Below are positions 53,448 through 62,399 of a stretch of DNA of 64,000 nt, in pieces. This DNA is from JAWCNN01 sp038848005. Lineage in GTDB: Archaea; Thermoproteota; Bathyarchaeia; Bathyarchaeales; Bathycorpusculaceae. The stretch is from the NCBI GenBank assembly GCA_038848005.1, contig JAWCNZ010000004.1:10279-74278 (forward strand). The letters are read 5' to 3'. Made by a program: the position numbers and the translations under genes. Each line of letters starts with the position of its first letter. Positions within the stretch are counted from its first letter, which is position 1. The notes beneath the pieces were generated by a model. It did not search any database, was not told the origin of the DNA, and saw only the letters and a list, made by a program, of their open reading frames with translations.

Positions 53448-54740
53448 ATGGCGAAGTTTATAGTGAAAAAAACGGAAAGCCTAAAAGGAACAGTAACAGC
53501 ACCTTCGTCGAAAGCTCAAACTCAAAGGGCAATAATTGCAGCATCGCTTTCCGAAGGAAAATCCACGATAAAGTATCCGCTAAAGTGCAGCGACACCCTA
53601 GCCACAGCAAAGGCTTGTTTAATGTTAGGTGCAAAAATAAAATGGCAAAACACTTCGTTAATTGTGGAGGGCGTTTCAAAACCTAAAACTCCAGAAGACG
53701 TAATTTACTGTAAAGGTTCAGGCGCAACAATCAGATTTTTAACGTCTATTTGCGGTTTGGCAGACGGCGCTTCAGTGTTGACTGGCGATAAAAGTTTAAG
53801 GAGACGCCCAATGCAGCCTTTGCTTGACGCTTTAAACCAGCTTGAAACAAAATGTTTTAGTGCCAAAGGCGATGGAAAACCGCCGATAATTGTTTTCGGC
53901 GGGGGAATCCGAGGCGGCAGCGCCTCCATAGTTGGCAATGTAAGTTCACAGTTTATTTCAAGCTTGCTTTTTGCAACTTCAAAAGCGGAAAAAGAAACTA
54001 GAATAGAGGTTACAACGCCGCTTGAATCAAAATTTTACGTGGAAATGACGTTGGATACCCTCCGAAAACACGGCGTAAAAGTTGATTATTCACCGAATTA
54101 TGCGCGGTTCGTTGTTCCATGCAATCAAAGTTATACGCCTTTTAACCACGCAATAGAAGGCGATTACTCCTCAGCTGCGTTTCTCCTCGCAGCTGCAAGC
54201 CTAACCAAATCTAACGTTAAAATAGTAAATTTGAAAGAGCAGAGTTTACAAGGCGACAAAATAATAGTTGACGTTTTAAAGGAGATGGGTGTAGCCATAA
54301 GCCAAAACGGAAACAGCGTTGAAGTTTTTGGAAACGGCGGAGAACTACAGCCCGTTAACATTGATTTGAAGGATTCACCTGACCTTGTTCCAGTATGCGC
54401 AGCCCTGGCGTGTTTTGCAGACGGCGAAACCATTATTAATGGGGTTAAAAGGTTGCGGTTTAAAGAGTCGGACAGAATTTCATCGCTGATTTCTGAGTTG
54501 GGAAAGATGGGCGCTGAAATTAAGGCGGAAAACAACTCTCTCATAGTTAAGGGTAAAAACAAACTTCACGGCGCAGATATTTGCTCACACAAAGACCATA
54601 GAATAGCCATGGCTTGCGCAGTTGCGGCTTTAAAAGCCGAAGGCGAAACAGTAATTCATGGAATAGAATGCATTAAAAAGTCGTATCCGAACTTTGTCCA
54701 GGACTTAAAGGCGTTGGGAGGAAAAATTTTTGGCTGGTAA
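53448..54740 (+). CDS. aroA: 5-enolpyruvylshikimate-3-phosphate synthase
   Basis: Adds enolpyruvyl from PEP to shikimate 3-phosphate. APSSKAQTQRAIIAASLSEG near 18-37 holds the substrate Lys (family PGSKS). GSGATIRFLTSICGLADG near 87-104 is the PEP loop (family NAGTA variant), then LRRRPMQPLLDAL near 115, SSQFISSLLFATS near 165 and RFKESDRISSLISEL near 335-349. 430 aa. Its stop overlaps the aroC start by 11 nt. Confidence 0.95.
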   Translation: MAKFIVKKTESLKGTVTAPSSKAQTQRAIIAASLSEGKSTIKYPLKCSDTLATAKACLMLGAKIKWQNTSLIVEGVSKPKTPEDVIYCKGSGATIRFLTSICGLADGASVLTGDKSLRRRPMQPLLDALNQLETKCFSAKGDGKPPIIVFGGGIRGGSASIVGNVSSQFISSLLFATSKAEKETRIEVTTPLESKFYVEMTLDTLRKHGVKVDYSPNYARFVVPCNQSYTPFNHAIEGDYSSAAFLLAAASLTKSNVKIVNLKEQSLQGDKIIVDVLKEMGVAISQNGNSVEVFGNGGELQPVNIDLKDSPDLVPVCAALACFADGETIINGVKRLRFKESDRISSLISELGKMGAEIKAENNSLIVKGKNKLHGADICSHKDHRIAMACAVAALKAEGETVIHGIECIKKSYPNFVQDLKALGGKIFGW

Positions 54741-55830
54741 CTCTTTCGGAAAAGCATTTGCAATTACGTGTTTTGGGGAAAGCCACGGCAAATGCGTCGG
54801 CGTTGTAATCGACGGATGCCCAGCGGGTTTACCGCTTTCTGAAAGCGACATCCAAACAGAACTTGACAAGAGAAAGCCGGGGACAACCAGCATAAGCACG
54901 CCAAGAACAGAAGAAGACAAAGCGGAAATACTCTCCGGAGTTTTTAACGGGTACACAACTGGCGCGCCAATATGCATAATCGTTTGGAACAAAGACATCG
55001 CATCGGAACCGTACGAAATGGTGAAGAAAAAGCCGAGACCTGGACATGCAGATTACACGGCTTATCTGAGGTATGGAGGATACAACGATTATAGGGGTGG
55101 AGGACGCTTTTCTGGAAGAATCACAATAGCGTATGTGATGGCTGGAGCGGTAGCAAAAAAACTCCTAAAAACTTTAGGAACGGAAATTCTCGCCCACACC
55201 GTCCAGATAGGCAAGGTAAAGCTTTCCAAAAAGGTTTCGTATGAAGAGATTAGGAGAAACGTTTACGAAAACGCTGTGCGATGTGCAGACCAGAAAACGG
55301 CGGCTTTAATGGAAAGGGAAATTTTGAAAGTGAAAGAGGAGGGAGATAGCCTAGGCGGAATAGTTGAGTGTATAGCGCTTAATTATCCAGCGGGAATAGG
55401 CGACCCAATTTTTGAGTCTTTGGATGCTGACATATCGAAAATAATGTTTAATGTTCCAGGCGTGAAGGGAGTTGAAATAGGCGCTGGTTTCGAAGCGGCG
55501 TCAATGAAGGGTTCGGAAAATAACGACCAATTCAAAATAGAAAATGGAAAAGTCGTCACGGAAACCAACAACTGCGGTGGGATACTCGGCGGAATATCCA
55601 CTGGAACGCCTATTATAGCTAAAATAGCGTTTAAACCAACATCTTCTATACTGAAAAGACAAAAAACAGTAGACCTTGAACGCATGGAAGCGGCGGAGTT
55701 GAAGCTTTCTGGAAGATACGACCCGTGTGTTGTTCCTAGGGCTGTTCCAGTGGTGGAGTCTTGCATGGCTGTTGTGCTTGCGGATTACGCCATTAGGTTG
55801 GGAAGGATTCCGCTTGTGTTGAAGCCTTAA
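54730..55830 (+). CDS. aroC: Chorismate synthase
   Basis: FMN-dependent formation of chorismate. GNSFGKAFAITCFGESHGKC at residues 3-22 with the signature His. RPGHADYTAYLRYGGYNDYR near 100-119, GGGRFSGRITIAYVMAGAVA near 120-139 and GYPAGIG-like region with DADISKIMFNVPGVKGVEIG near 235-254. RYDPCVVPRAVPVVESCMAV near 325-344 closes the family pattern. TTG start at 54730 with GGGAGG; 366 aa. Last gene of the common aromatic pathway. Confidence 0.96.
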   Translation: MAGNSFGKAFAITCFGESHGKCVGVVIDGCPAGLPLSESDIQTELDKRKPGTTSISTPRTEEDKAEILSGVFNGYTTGAPICIIVWNKDIASEPYEMVKKKPRPGHADYTAYLRYGGYNDYRGGGRFSGRITIAYVMAGAVAKKLLKTLGTEILAHTVQIGKVKLSKKVSYEEIRRNVYENAVRCADQKTAALMEREILKVKEEGDSLGGIVECIALNYPAGIGDPIFESLDADISKIMFNVPGVKGVEIGAGFEAASMKGSENNDQFKIENGKVVTETNNCGGILGGISTGTPIIAKIAFKPTSSILKRQKTVDLERMEAAELKLSGRYDPCVVPRAVPVVESCMAVVLADYAIRLGRIPLVLKP

Positions 55831-55905
55831 CTTTTTATGTACATTTTTGTTCGTTAAAGCTTAAATATGACGCTTAACGTATTTTGTAGTGCGAGGGAAA
55901 ACACA
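55831..55905 (+). promoter_or_regulatory. trp operon promoter with TGTACA and a TATA-flanking dyad
   Basis: TGTACA at 55838-55843 equals the TRP-box core bound by TrpY in Methanothermobacter. CGTTAA (55852-55857) and TTAACG (55874-55879) are inverted copies on either side of the TATA-like CTTAAATATG (about 55860-55869). Transcription should begin near 55892, so GCGAGGG is the ribosome site of a very short 5' UTR before TTG 55906. No trpY homologue lies in the window. Confidence 0.55.
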
Positions 55906-55962
55906 TTGAGGGACTGCGTTTGGAAACACCGACGCCATAAACCTCAAACCGAAATTCATTAG
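55906..55962 (+). CDS. Leader peptide MRDCVWKHRRHKPQTEIH at the head of trpE
   Basis: Eighteen codons plus TAG starting at TTG 55906, preceded by GCGAGGG eight bases away. The first five codons match the ilvB leader at 35688. Codon six is TGG, the only Trp codon and the point at which a +1 slip would enter the trpE frame. The same bases encode the TrpE N-terminus in the +1 register. Either a true leader peptide, or the start of trpE read with a shift. Confidence 0.5.
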   Translation: MRDCVWKHRRHKPQTEIH

Positions 55963-57310
55963 ACTGCCAAACGAAAAATCCCCCCTTGAAACTTTCTCAA
56001 AAATTTACAGTCGCTACGATTGCGTTTACATTTTGGAGTCTGTGGAAGGACCGCAAAAACTTGCAGAATACTCGTTTATAGGGTTTGACCCACACACCAT
56101 CATAACCGTGAAAAACGGAAAAATTGAGGTTTACAACCGAGTTAACAATGAAAAAAACGTCAGCGAAACCGTTGACCCGCTAATTGAAATAAAAGGGTTT
56201 CTCAGCAGATTTTCGACGACATGTGAAAGTTTCAGGTTCATCGGAGGAGCTGTTGGATATATATCTTATGATGCTGTTCGTTATTGGGAGAAACTGCCCG
56301 AAAAAGCCGTTGACGACTTGAAATTTCCAGACATTGAAATGGCAATTTTCGACGACGGCATAATATTTGACCACAAAAGCAATGAAGCCTTCTACTATTA
56401 CCTAAGGGAGAACCGCCTTTCCGAAATCGCCGATTTAACAAGGGAAAACTGCGATTCCGAACCGCTAAGTTACACAGAGCCGAAAGCAAACCTTAAAAAA
56501 GAAAAGTTTGAGGAAATAGTTCTAAAAGCCAAGGAATACATAGCTTCAGGAGACATTTTCCAAGTTGTCCTTTCAAAAAGGTACGAATTCAAAATTAAGG
56601 GAAGCCTAATCCAATTTTACAAGGCGCTTAGGGCAATTAATCCTTCGCCTTACATGTACTTCTTGAAAATGGGTTCCCGCCAAATTGTCGGGTCAAGCCC
56701 TGAAATGCTTGTCAGAATAGAAGGCGAAACAGTTGAAACTTTCCCAATAGCTGGAACCAGACCACGATTTAACGATTATAGGAGGGATGAGGCTTTAGCG
56801 AGGGAGTTGTTGGCGGACGAAAAAGAATGCGCCGAACATGTAATGCTTGTTGACTTAGCCAGAAACGACATTGGCAGAGTTTCAGAGTTCGGAACCGTTC
56901 ACGTGCCAGAACTTATGAAAATTTACCATTACAGCCACGTTCAACACATAGTTTCAAGGGTTACTGGAAAACTTAGAATGGACTGTGACTGTTACGATGC
57001 GTTGAGGGCGGTTTTTCCAGCTGGCACGGTTTCAGGAGCCCCAAAAGTTAGGGCAATGGAAATAATTGAGGAATGCGAACCCACAAGAAGGGGACCATAC
57101 GCAGGGGCTTTAGGCTATTTCTCCTATAACGGAAACGCCGATTTCGCCATAACCATCAGAACGCTTGTTGCAGAAAACGGCAGAGGCTACATTCAAGCTG
57201 GCGCTGGCATTGTTGCAGATTCAATTCCCGAAAGGGAATGGTTTGAAACTGAACATAAAGCTGAGGCTTTAATGAAAGCCCTCGAAGTTTCTTCAGAGGT
57301 GAAAACATGA
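55906..57310 (+). CDS. trpE: Anthranilate synthase component I, start in +1 frame
   Basis: Makes anthranilate from chorismate with TrpG. The enzyme frame is open from 55910 and reads INLKPKFIRLPNEKSPLETF, VYILESVEG, IAGTRPRFNDYRRDEALARE, HVMLVDLARNDIGRVSEFG and AVFPAGTVSGAPKVRAMEII, all standard. The IRLPNEKSPLE and LESVEG segments are the usual N-terminal feedback region. No ATG, GTG or TTG precedes them in frame. TTG 56033 would remove most of the feedback region, and TTG 55906 is one base out of register. An ATA at 55937 is the only other candidate. A +1 frameshift after codon five (GTT-TGG) would join the frames. Confidence 0.88.
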
Positions 57311-57888
57311 AGGTATTAGTTATTGACAATTATGACTCGTTCGTTTATATTCTCGCCCAATACATCGGAAAACTCGGCGGAACACCCATGGTCTACCGAA
57401 ACGACAAAATAACCCTAGAAAAAGCTTTAGAGCTAAATCCAGAAAAAATAGTTATTTCGCCTGGTCCAGGCACTCCAGAAGAGCAGCGGTATTTTGGGGT
57501 TTGCTCCCAAATTCTGCGTGAAATGAGCCCTAAAATTCCAACTTTGGGCGTTTGTCTTGGGCATCAGGGCATAGTCGCCACTTTCGGAGGAAAAATTGTA
57601 AGGGCTAAAAAGTTGATGCATGGAAAAACCAGTTTGATAAGGCATGACGGAAAAGGCATTTTTAAAGGTGTGAAAAACCCGATTTGCGCAACACGTTATC
57701 ACTCGTTAGTTGCAGATAGAAAATCGCTTCCAGAATGTTTGGAGGTAACCGCCGTGTCGCTTGACGACGACGAAGTAATGGGGGTGCGCCACGTCAAATA
57801 CCCAATTGAAGGCGTCCAATTCCATCCAGAATCCATCTTAACAGAATATGGCAAAGAAATAATGAGGAATTTCCTTTACGGTTGGTGA
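57307..57888 (+). CDS. trpG: Anthranilate synthase glutamine amidotransferase component II
   Basis: Supplies ammonia to TrpE. VLVIDNYDSFVYILAQYIG at residues 3-21, ISPGPGTPEE near 51-60, the nucleophile in LGVCLGHQGIVATFGGKIVR near 78-97 and the His/Glu of GVQFHPESILTEYG near 172-185. 193 aa. GAGGTGAAAAC precedes ATG 57307, overlapping trpE by 4 nt. Confidence 0.97.
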   Translation: MKVLVIDNYDSFVYILAQYIGKLGGTPMVYRNDKITLEKALELNPEKIVISPGPGTPEEQRYFGVCSQILREMSPKIPTLGVCLGHQGIVATFGGKIVRAKKLMHGKTSLIRHDGKGIFKGVKNPICATRYHSLVADRKSLPECLEVTAVSLDDDEVMGVRHVKYPIEGVQFHPESILTEYGKEIMRNFLYGW

Positions 57889-57895
57889 AAAAGGA

Positions 57896-58960
57896 TTGAT
57901 TAAAGAAGGAATTGAAAAACTGGTTGAAAAACGCGACCTAACCTATCAAGAAGCACGTGAAATAATGAAGGAGATAATGTCTGGAAACGCAACTCCCGCG
58001 CAGATAGCCGCTTTCATAACAGCCCTAAGAATGAAGGGCGAAACACTGGAGGAGATATCGGCTTTCGCTACGGTGATGAAGGATTTCTGCAACAGAATCC
58101 ACCCAAAAGTTAGCAGCCGGCTCGTTGACACTTGTGGAACAGGCGGAGACAAAATGAAAACTTTCAACATAAGCACTACAGCCGCCTTTATAGTTGCAGG
58201 TGCAGGCGTAGCCATAGCCAAACATGGAAACCGTTCAGTTACAAGCAAATGCGGAAGCGCCGACGTTCTTGAAATGTTGGGGCTTAACCTAAACGTAACG
58301 CCGAAAACTGTTGAAGAAGCCATAGAAAAAGTTGGCGTAGGATTCATGTTTGCACCAGCTTTTCATCCAGCCATGAAACACGCAATCGGTCCAAGAAGGG
58401 AAATCGGCATAAGAACCGTGTTCAACGTGTTGGGACCATTAACAAATCCAGCAGACGCTGACGCTCAAGTAATAGGCGTTTACGATGCAGCGCTTGTGGA
58501 AAAAATTGCTGGCGTGCTTAAGCATTTAGGCTTAAAAGAGGCTATGGTGGTTCATGGGCTTGATGGATTAGACGAGATTTCCACCATTGGAAAAACATTA
58601 ATTGCATGGTTAAAAAATGGGGAAATCAAAATTTTAGAGAAAACTCCCGAAGACTTCGGCGTAAAACGGGCAACTCCAGAAGAAATTGGCGGTGCAAGCC
58701 CAGAAGAAAGCGCCGAAATAACCTTTAAAATTCTCAATGGATACACTGGCAAAGACGACCCGCTAAGAGAAATAGCGGTTGTAAACGCAGCTGCCGGCAT
58801 TATTGTAGGCGGTAAAGCGGATGATTTCCATTACGGAATTGAGTTAGCTCAAAAATCCATTGAAAGCGGTTCAGCCTACAAAAAATTGAAAGAATTGATT
58901 AAAGCCTATGAGGGAAGCAGCCCAGCAAAGCTGGAGGAGCTGGAACAAAAATATGGTTGA
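57896..58960 (+). CDS. trpD: Anthranilate phosphoribosyltransferase
   Basis: Transfers phosphoribose to anthranilate. VDTCGTGGDKMKTFNISTTA near 78-97 is the PRPP loop, KHGNRSVTSKCGSADVLEML near 107-126 and FAPAFHPAMKHAIGPRREIG near 150-169 follow. Late VVHGLDGLDEIS near 218-229. TTG start at 57896 with GGTGA. 354 aa, with a modest C-terminal extension. Overlaps trpC by 8 nt. Confidence 0.96.
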   Translation: MIKEGIEKLVEKRDLTYQEAREIMKEIMSGNATPAQIAAFITALRMKGETLEEISAFATVMKDFCNRIHPKVSSRLVDTCGTGGDKMKTFNISTTAAFIVAGAGVAIAKHGNRSVTSKCGSADVLEMLGLNLNVTPKTVEEAIEKVGVGFMFAPAFHPAMKHAIGPRREIGIRTVFNVLGPLTNPADADAQVIGVYDAALVEKIAGVLKHLGLKEAMVVHGLDGLDEISTIGKTLIAWLKNGEIKILEKTPEDFGVKRATPEEIGGASPEESAEITFKILNGYTGKDDPLREIAVVNAAAGIIVGGKADDFHYGIELAQKSIESGSAYKKLKELIKAYEGSSPAKLEELEQKYG

Positions 58961-59735
58961 TTTCCTCGATGTACTCGTTAAAGACGCTGAAAAAACCGTT
59001 AATGAAGGATACTACAAAATTGGCGCTGTAAAGAGTGAAAAGCGAAATCAAAGCTTAAAAAACCACATTTTAAAATGTGAGCATGCGCCAGTTATAGCTG
59101 AAATCAAACCTGCATCGCCGTCCCACGGCAAACTGAGAAACATAACAAACATAAAAAAAATTGTTAAAGCCATAGAAAATGGAGGAGCCGTTGGCATATC
59201 GGTTCTTACAGAGCCGAAACATTTTGAAGGCTCTTTAAAGTTGCTCGCTGAAGTGCGAAGATGCACTGAACTTCCAATTCTGATGAAAGACATAATTGTC
59301 GACCCAGTCCAGATAGAAACAGCGTCAAAAATCGGCGCAAACGCCATACTGTTAATTGCTTCAATATACAGGCGAAATTGCACAAGCCATTCAATCCATG
59401 AAATGATAAAGCTTGCGCATGCAGAAAATCTTGAAGTGCTTCTGGAAACTCACGACAAAGAGGAATTTTTGTGTGCACTTGAAACCCAAGCGGATTTAAT
59501 AGGCATAAACAACCGAAACTTGCAAAATTTAAGTGTTGATTTAAGGGTTACCCAAAAAATTCTCTCCGAAATCGGCGGTTGCAACAGGGTTGTTGTAAGC
59601 GAAAGCGGAATTCAAAATCCAGCTGACATACAATTTCTGCGCAAATGCGGTGCACATGCCTTCCTCGTTGGTTCAGCGATAATGTTGGCTGATGACATAG
59701 AAGCTAGGGTAAAGGAGCTTGTGAACGCTTTATGA
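58953..59735 (+). CDS. trpC: Indole-3-glycerol-phosphate synthase
   Basis: TIM-barrel enzyme forming the indole ring. VIAEIKPASPSHGKLRN near 48-64 has the catalytic Lys, AVGISVLTEPKHFEGSLKLL near 78-97, LPILMKDIIVDPVQIETAS near 107-125 and LIGINNRNLQNLSVDL near 175-190, ending VVSESGIQNPADIQFL. ATG 58953 was chosen because GGAGGAGC precedes it and upstream codons lie in trpD. 260 aa. Confidence 0.96.
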   Translation: MVDFLDVLVKDAEKTVNEGYYKIGAVKSEKRNQSLKNHILKCEHAPVIAEIKPASPSHGKLRNITNIKKIVKAIENGGAVGISVLTEPKHFEGSLKLLAEVRRCTELPILMKDIIVDPVQIETASKIGANAILLIASIYRRNCTSHSIHEMIKLAHAENLEVLLETHDKEEFLCALETQADLIGINNRNLQNLSVDLRVTQKILSEIGGCNRVVVSESGIQNPADIQFLRKCGAHAFLVGSAIMLADDIEARVKELVNAL

Positions 59736-60397
59736 GAGTTGTAAAAGTGAAAATATGCGGAATAACAAACAAAGAAGATTTAAGGATGGTTTGCAACGTG
59801 GGCGCCGACGCCGTTGGCTTTGTTGTGGGAGTTCCATCTTCACCTAGAAACTTAACCATGGAAAAAGCTGAAAAACTGGTTAGGCTTGTTCCAGCGTTCG
59901 TAAATAGCGTTGTGGTCACAGTTCCAAAAACTTTGGAGGAAGTTTTAACAATCTATGAAAGGCTGAAGCCAAACGCAATTCAAATCCACGGAGAAGAAGC
60001 GCTAAACGCCAAAATTCTCCGAGAAAAAACTTTTGGCACTTCGCTGATAAGGGCTTTTTCCATAAAATCAAAAGAAAACATGGACAAATTCGCCGTTGAA
60101 GAAACAAAGTTTTTTGACGCTGTACTGCTTGACTCGTACTTACATGGAAAGCACGGGGGAACAGGCATTGTTCACAATTGGACATTAACCAAAAAAGTTA
60201 GGGAAATCCTACATCTAAAACCGCTTATTTTGGCTGGAGGTTTAACCCCCGAAAACGTGAAAGAAGCCATCCAAACAGTTAAACCCTACGCTGTAGATGT
60301 ATCCACAGGCGTAGAATCAAAACCCGGAGTTAAAGACCCCAAAAAAGTTGAGGCGTTCATAAAAAATGCAAAAGAAACCATTATAGATGATAATTAA
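59732..60397 (+). CDS. trpF: Phosphoribosylanthranilate isomerase
   Basis: TIM-barrel isomerase. VKICGITNKEDLRMVCNVGA at residues 4-23 with the catalytic Cys, VGFVVGVPSSPRNLTMEKAE near 28-47, IQIHGEEAL near 84-92, DAVLLDSYLHGKHGGTGIVH near 126-145 with the catalytic Asp, and LAGGLTPENVKEAI near 168-181. 221 aa. ATGA overlap with trpC. Confidence 0.97.
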   Translation: MRVVKVKICGITNKEDLRMVCNVGADAVGFVVGVPSSPRNLTMEKAEKLVRLVPAFVNSVVVTVPKTLEEVLTIYERLKPNAIQIHGEEALNAKILREKTFGTSLIRAFSIKSKENMDKFAVEETKFFDAVLLDSYLHGKHGGTGIVHNWTLTKKVREILHLKPLILAGGLTPENVKEAIQTVKPYAVDVSTGVESKPGVKDPKKVEAFIKNAKETIIDDN

Positions 60398-60412
60398 TTT
60401 TGGAGGGAGTTT

Positions 60413-61585
60413 ATGTCAAAGGGAAAATTTGGAATTTACGGCGGACAATACGTAAGCGAAGTTTTAATGCATGCGCTTATCGAGTTGGAGGAAGCCTTCG
60501 AAAAAATTTATCCCACTCCAGAATTCCAAAAGGAATTTAACAGTTTACTTATGGATTATGGTGGAAGACCAACACCGCTTTATTACGCCAGAAACTTCAG
60601 CAAAAAAGTTGGGTTTAAAGTTTACTTGAAAAGGGAAGATTTGCTCTGCGGCGGTTCACATAAGCTTAACAACGCCTTGGGACAAGCGCTTTTAGCGAAG
60701 AAAATGGAGAAAAAACGCTTAATAACGGAAACAGCCGCTGGACAGCATGGACTGGCAACAGTGATGGCGGGCAACATTTGCGGTTTAAAAACAGAAATTT
60801 TCATGGGCGTTAAAGACATAGAACGCCAAGCGTCAAACGTTAAAAGAATGAAATTGCTTGGCGCAAAAATAAAACCCGTAAAAACGGGCGCCGGCGTCTT
60901 AAAAGATGCGGTTTCTGAAACACTACGCGAATGGGCTACATGCTCAAGAAATACGCATTACCTAATGGGTTCAACTGTGGGACCGCACCCCTTCCCAACG
61001 ATAGTTGCAACTTTCCAAAGCGTGATTGGTAAAGAAATAAAACAGCAAATAACGGAAAAAGAGGGAAGGCTTCCGGACGCCATAGTTGCCTGCGGAAGCG
61101 GAGGAAGCAACGCCTTAGGGGCATTCAAACCCTTCATAAACGAAAAAGATGTTAAGCTTTACTTTGTTGAGGGCGGAGGAGAAAGCCTAGGAGCAGACAA
61201 CAGCGCCGCAGCCTTCCAGCTTGGAAAGCCAGGCGTGCTCCACGGAAGCCTAATGCAAATCCTACAAGACCAGCATGGACAAATAAAACCTTCAAAGACA
61301 AGGGCGGCTGGACTAAACTATCCTGGAAGGGGACCAGAAATATCTCATTTATGCGAGGTTGGAAGGGTAAAGCCATGTTACGCTTTCGATTCGGAAGTGT
61401 TTGAGGCTGCTAAAGTTATGTGTGAAACTGAAGGGTTAATTCCAGCATTGGAAACAGCCCATGCAATAGCTTATGTCTTAAACCATAAGGAAGAGTTTAG
61501 CAAAGATGATGTGGTGGTTATAAATTATTCTGGTAGGGGAGACAAGGACTTAGACACTATTTTGAGGTATTTCTATGGAGATTGA
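60413..61585 (+). CDS. trpB: Tryptophan synthase beta subunit
   Basis: PLP enzyme condensing indole with serine. FGIYGGQYVSEVLMHALIEL at the N-terminus. PLP-lysine region KREDLLCGGSHKLNNALGQA near 71-90 (family LHGGAHKTN or LNHTGAHKINN, so Cys and Ser are variants) and ETAAGQHGLATVMAGN near 102-117 (family ETGAGQHG). CGSGGSNALGAF near 224-235 binds PLP phosphate, ending NYSGRGDKDL. 390 aa. Start ATG 60413 with TGGAGGGAG. Confidence 0.96.
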   Translation: MSKGKFGIYGGQYVSEVLMHALIELEEAFEKIYPTPEFQKEFNSLLMDYGGRPTPLYYARNFSKKVGFKVYLKREDLLCGGSHKLNNALGQALLAKKMEKKRLITETAAGQHGLATVMAGNICGLKTEIFMGVKDIERQASNVKRMKLLGAKIKPVKTGAGVLKDAVSETLREWATCSRNTHYLMGSTVGPHPFPTIVATFQSVIGKEIKQQITEKEGRLPDAIVACGSGGSNALGAFKPFINEKDVKLYFVEGGGESLGADNSAAAFQLGKPGVLHGSLMQILQDQHGQIKPSKTRAAGLNYPGRGPEISHLCEVGRVKPCYAFDSEVFEAAKVMCETEGLIPALETAHAIAYVLNHKEEFSKDDVVVINYSGRGDKDLDTILRYFYGD

Positions 61586-62399
61586 AAAGAAATTTCAAGA
61601 GTTGAAAATGCGTAAAGAAGCTGCTCACATGGCGCATTTGTACTATGGAGACCCAAACGAAGAGTTTTCAATAAAATTGGCGAAAACTTTGGCGGAAAAT
61701 GGTGCAGACATGATAGAGTTTGGAATACCATTCTCAGACCCGATAGCTGACGGCCCAACATTCCAAGCGGCGTGTGAAAGGGCTTTAAAAAACGGCGTAA
61801 CACCAACTAAATGTATAGAAGCCATAAAAAGGCTTAGACAAGAAGGTTTAAAAGCTCCGTTGGTGGTGACCACGTATTATAATATTCCATATGTGATGGG
61901 CGTCGAACATTTCCTAAGAGAAATTAAAGGGGCTGGAGCGCAAGCAGTGATAGTTCCAGACCTTCCGATTGAAGAGGCAAAACCGCTAATAGAAGAGGGT
62001 AGAAAACTGGGCGTTCATGTAATACTTCAAGTAACACCAACAACATCCAAGGAAAGGCTCAAAAAAATTTTAGATAACTCTTCTGGTTTCATTTATATCA
62101 TCGGCATTGAAGGCGTGACGGGTGCAAGAGAACAACTTAGAAAGTCAACGATAGAACTTATAGGAAACGTTCGAAAACACACGGATGTTCCGATAATGGC
62201 TGGTTTTGGCATATCAAAAAGGGAGCATGCAAAAGCCATAATTTCAGCGGGCGCAGACGGAGTAATAGTTGGAAGTGCATACGCCCAAATATACTCAAAA
62301 AACCTAGAGAATCCAGAGAGAACCTTGCCAGAAATAGCTATGTTGGCGAAACAAATAAAGCAAGGTTGTATAGAGGGTGTAAAGGCTAACATGTTATAG
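61575..62399 (+). CDS. trpA: Tryptophan synthase alpha subunit
   Basis: Cleaves indoleglycerol phosphate. MIEFGIPFSDPIADGPTFQA near 45-64 contains the catalytic Glu and Asp. VPDLPIEEAKPLIEEGRKLG near 128-147, QVTPTTSKERLKKIL near 152-166, YIIGIEGVTGAREQL near 175-189 and the phosphate loop DGVIVGSAYAQI near 228-239. 274 aa. It overlaps trpB by 11 nt and ends the trp operon. Confidence 0.96.
   Translation: MEIEKKFQELKMRKEAAHMAHLYYGDPNEEFSIKLAKTLAENGADMIEFGIPFSDPIADGPTFQAACERALKNGVTPTKCIEAIKRLRQEGLKAPLVVTTYYNIPYVMGVEHFLREIKGAGAQAVIVPDLPIEEAKPLIEEGRKLGVHVILQVTPTTSKERLKKILDNSSGFIYIIGIEGVTGAREQLRKSTIELIGNVRKHTDVPIMAGFGISKREHAKAIISAGADGVIVGSAYAQIYSKNLENPERTLPEIAMLAKQIKQGCIEGVKANML

Noticed and set aside
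56033..57310. trpE starting at TTG 56033
   Set aside because: It would remove the conserved N-terminal feedback segment IRLPNEKSPLE through VYI, and no ribosome site precedes it.
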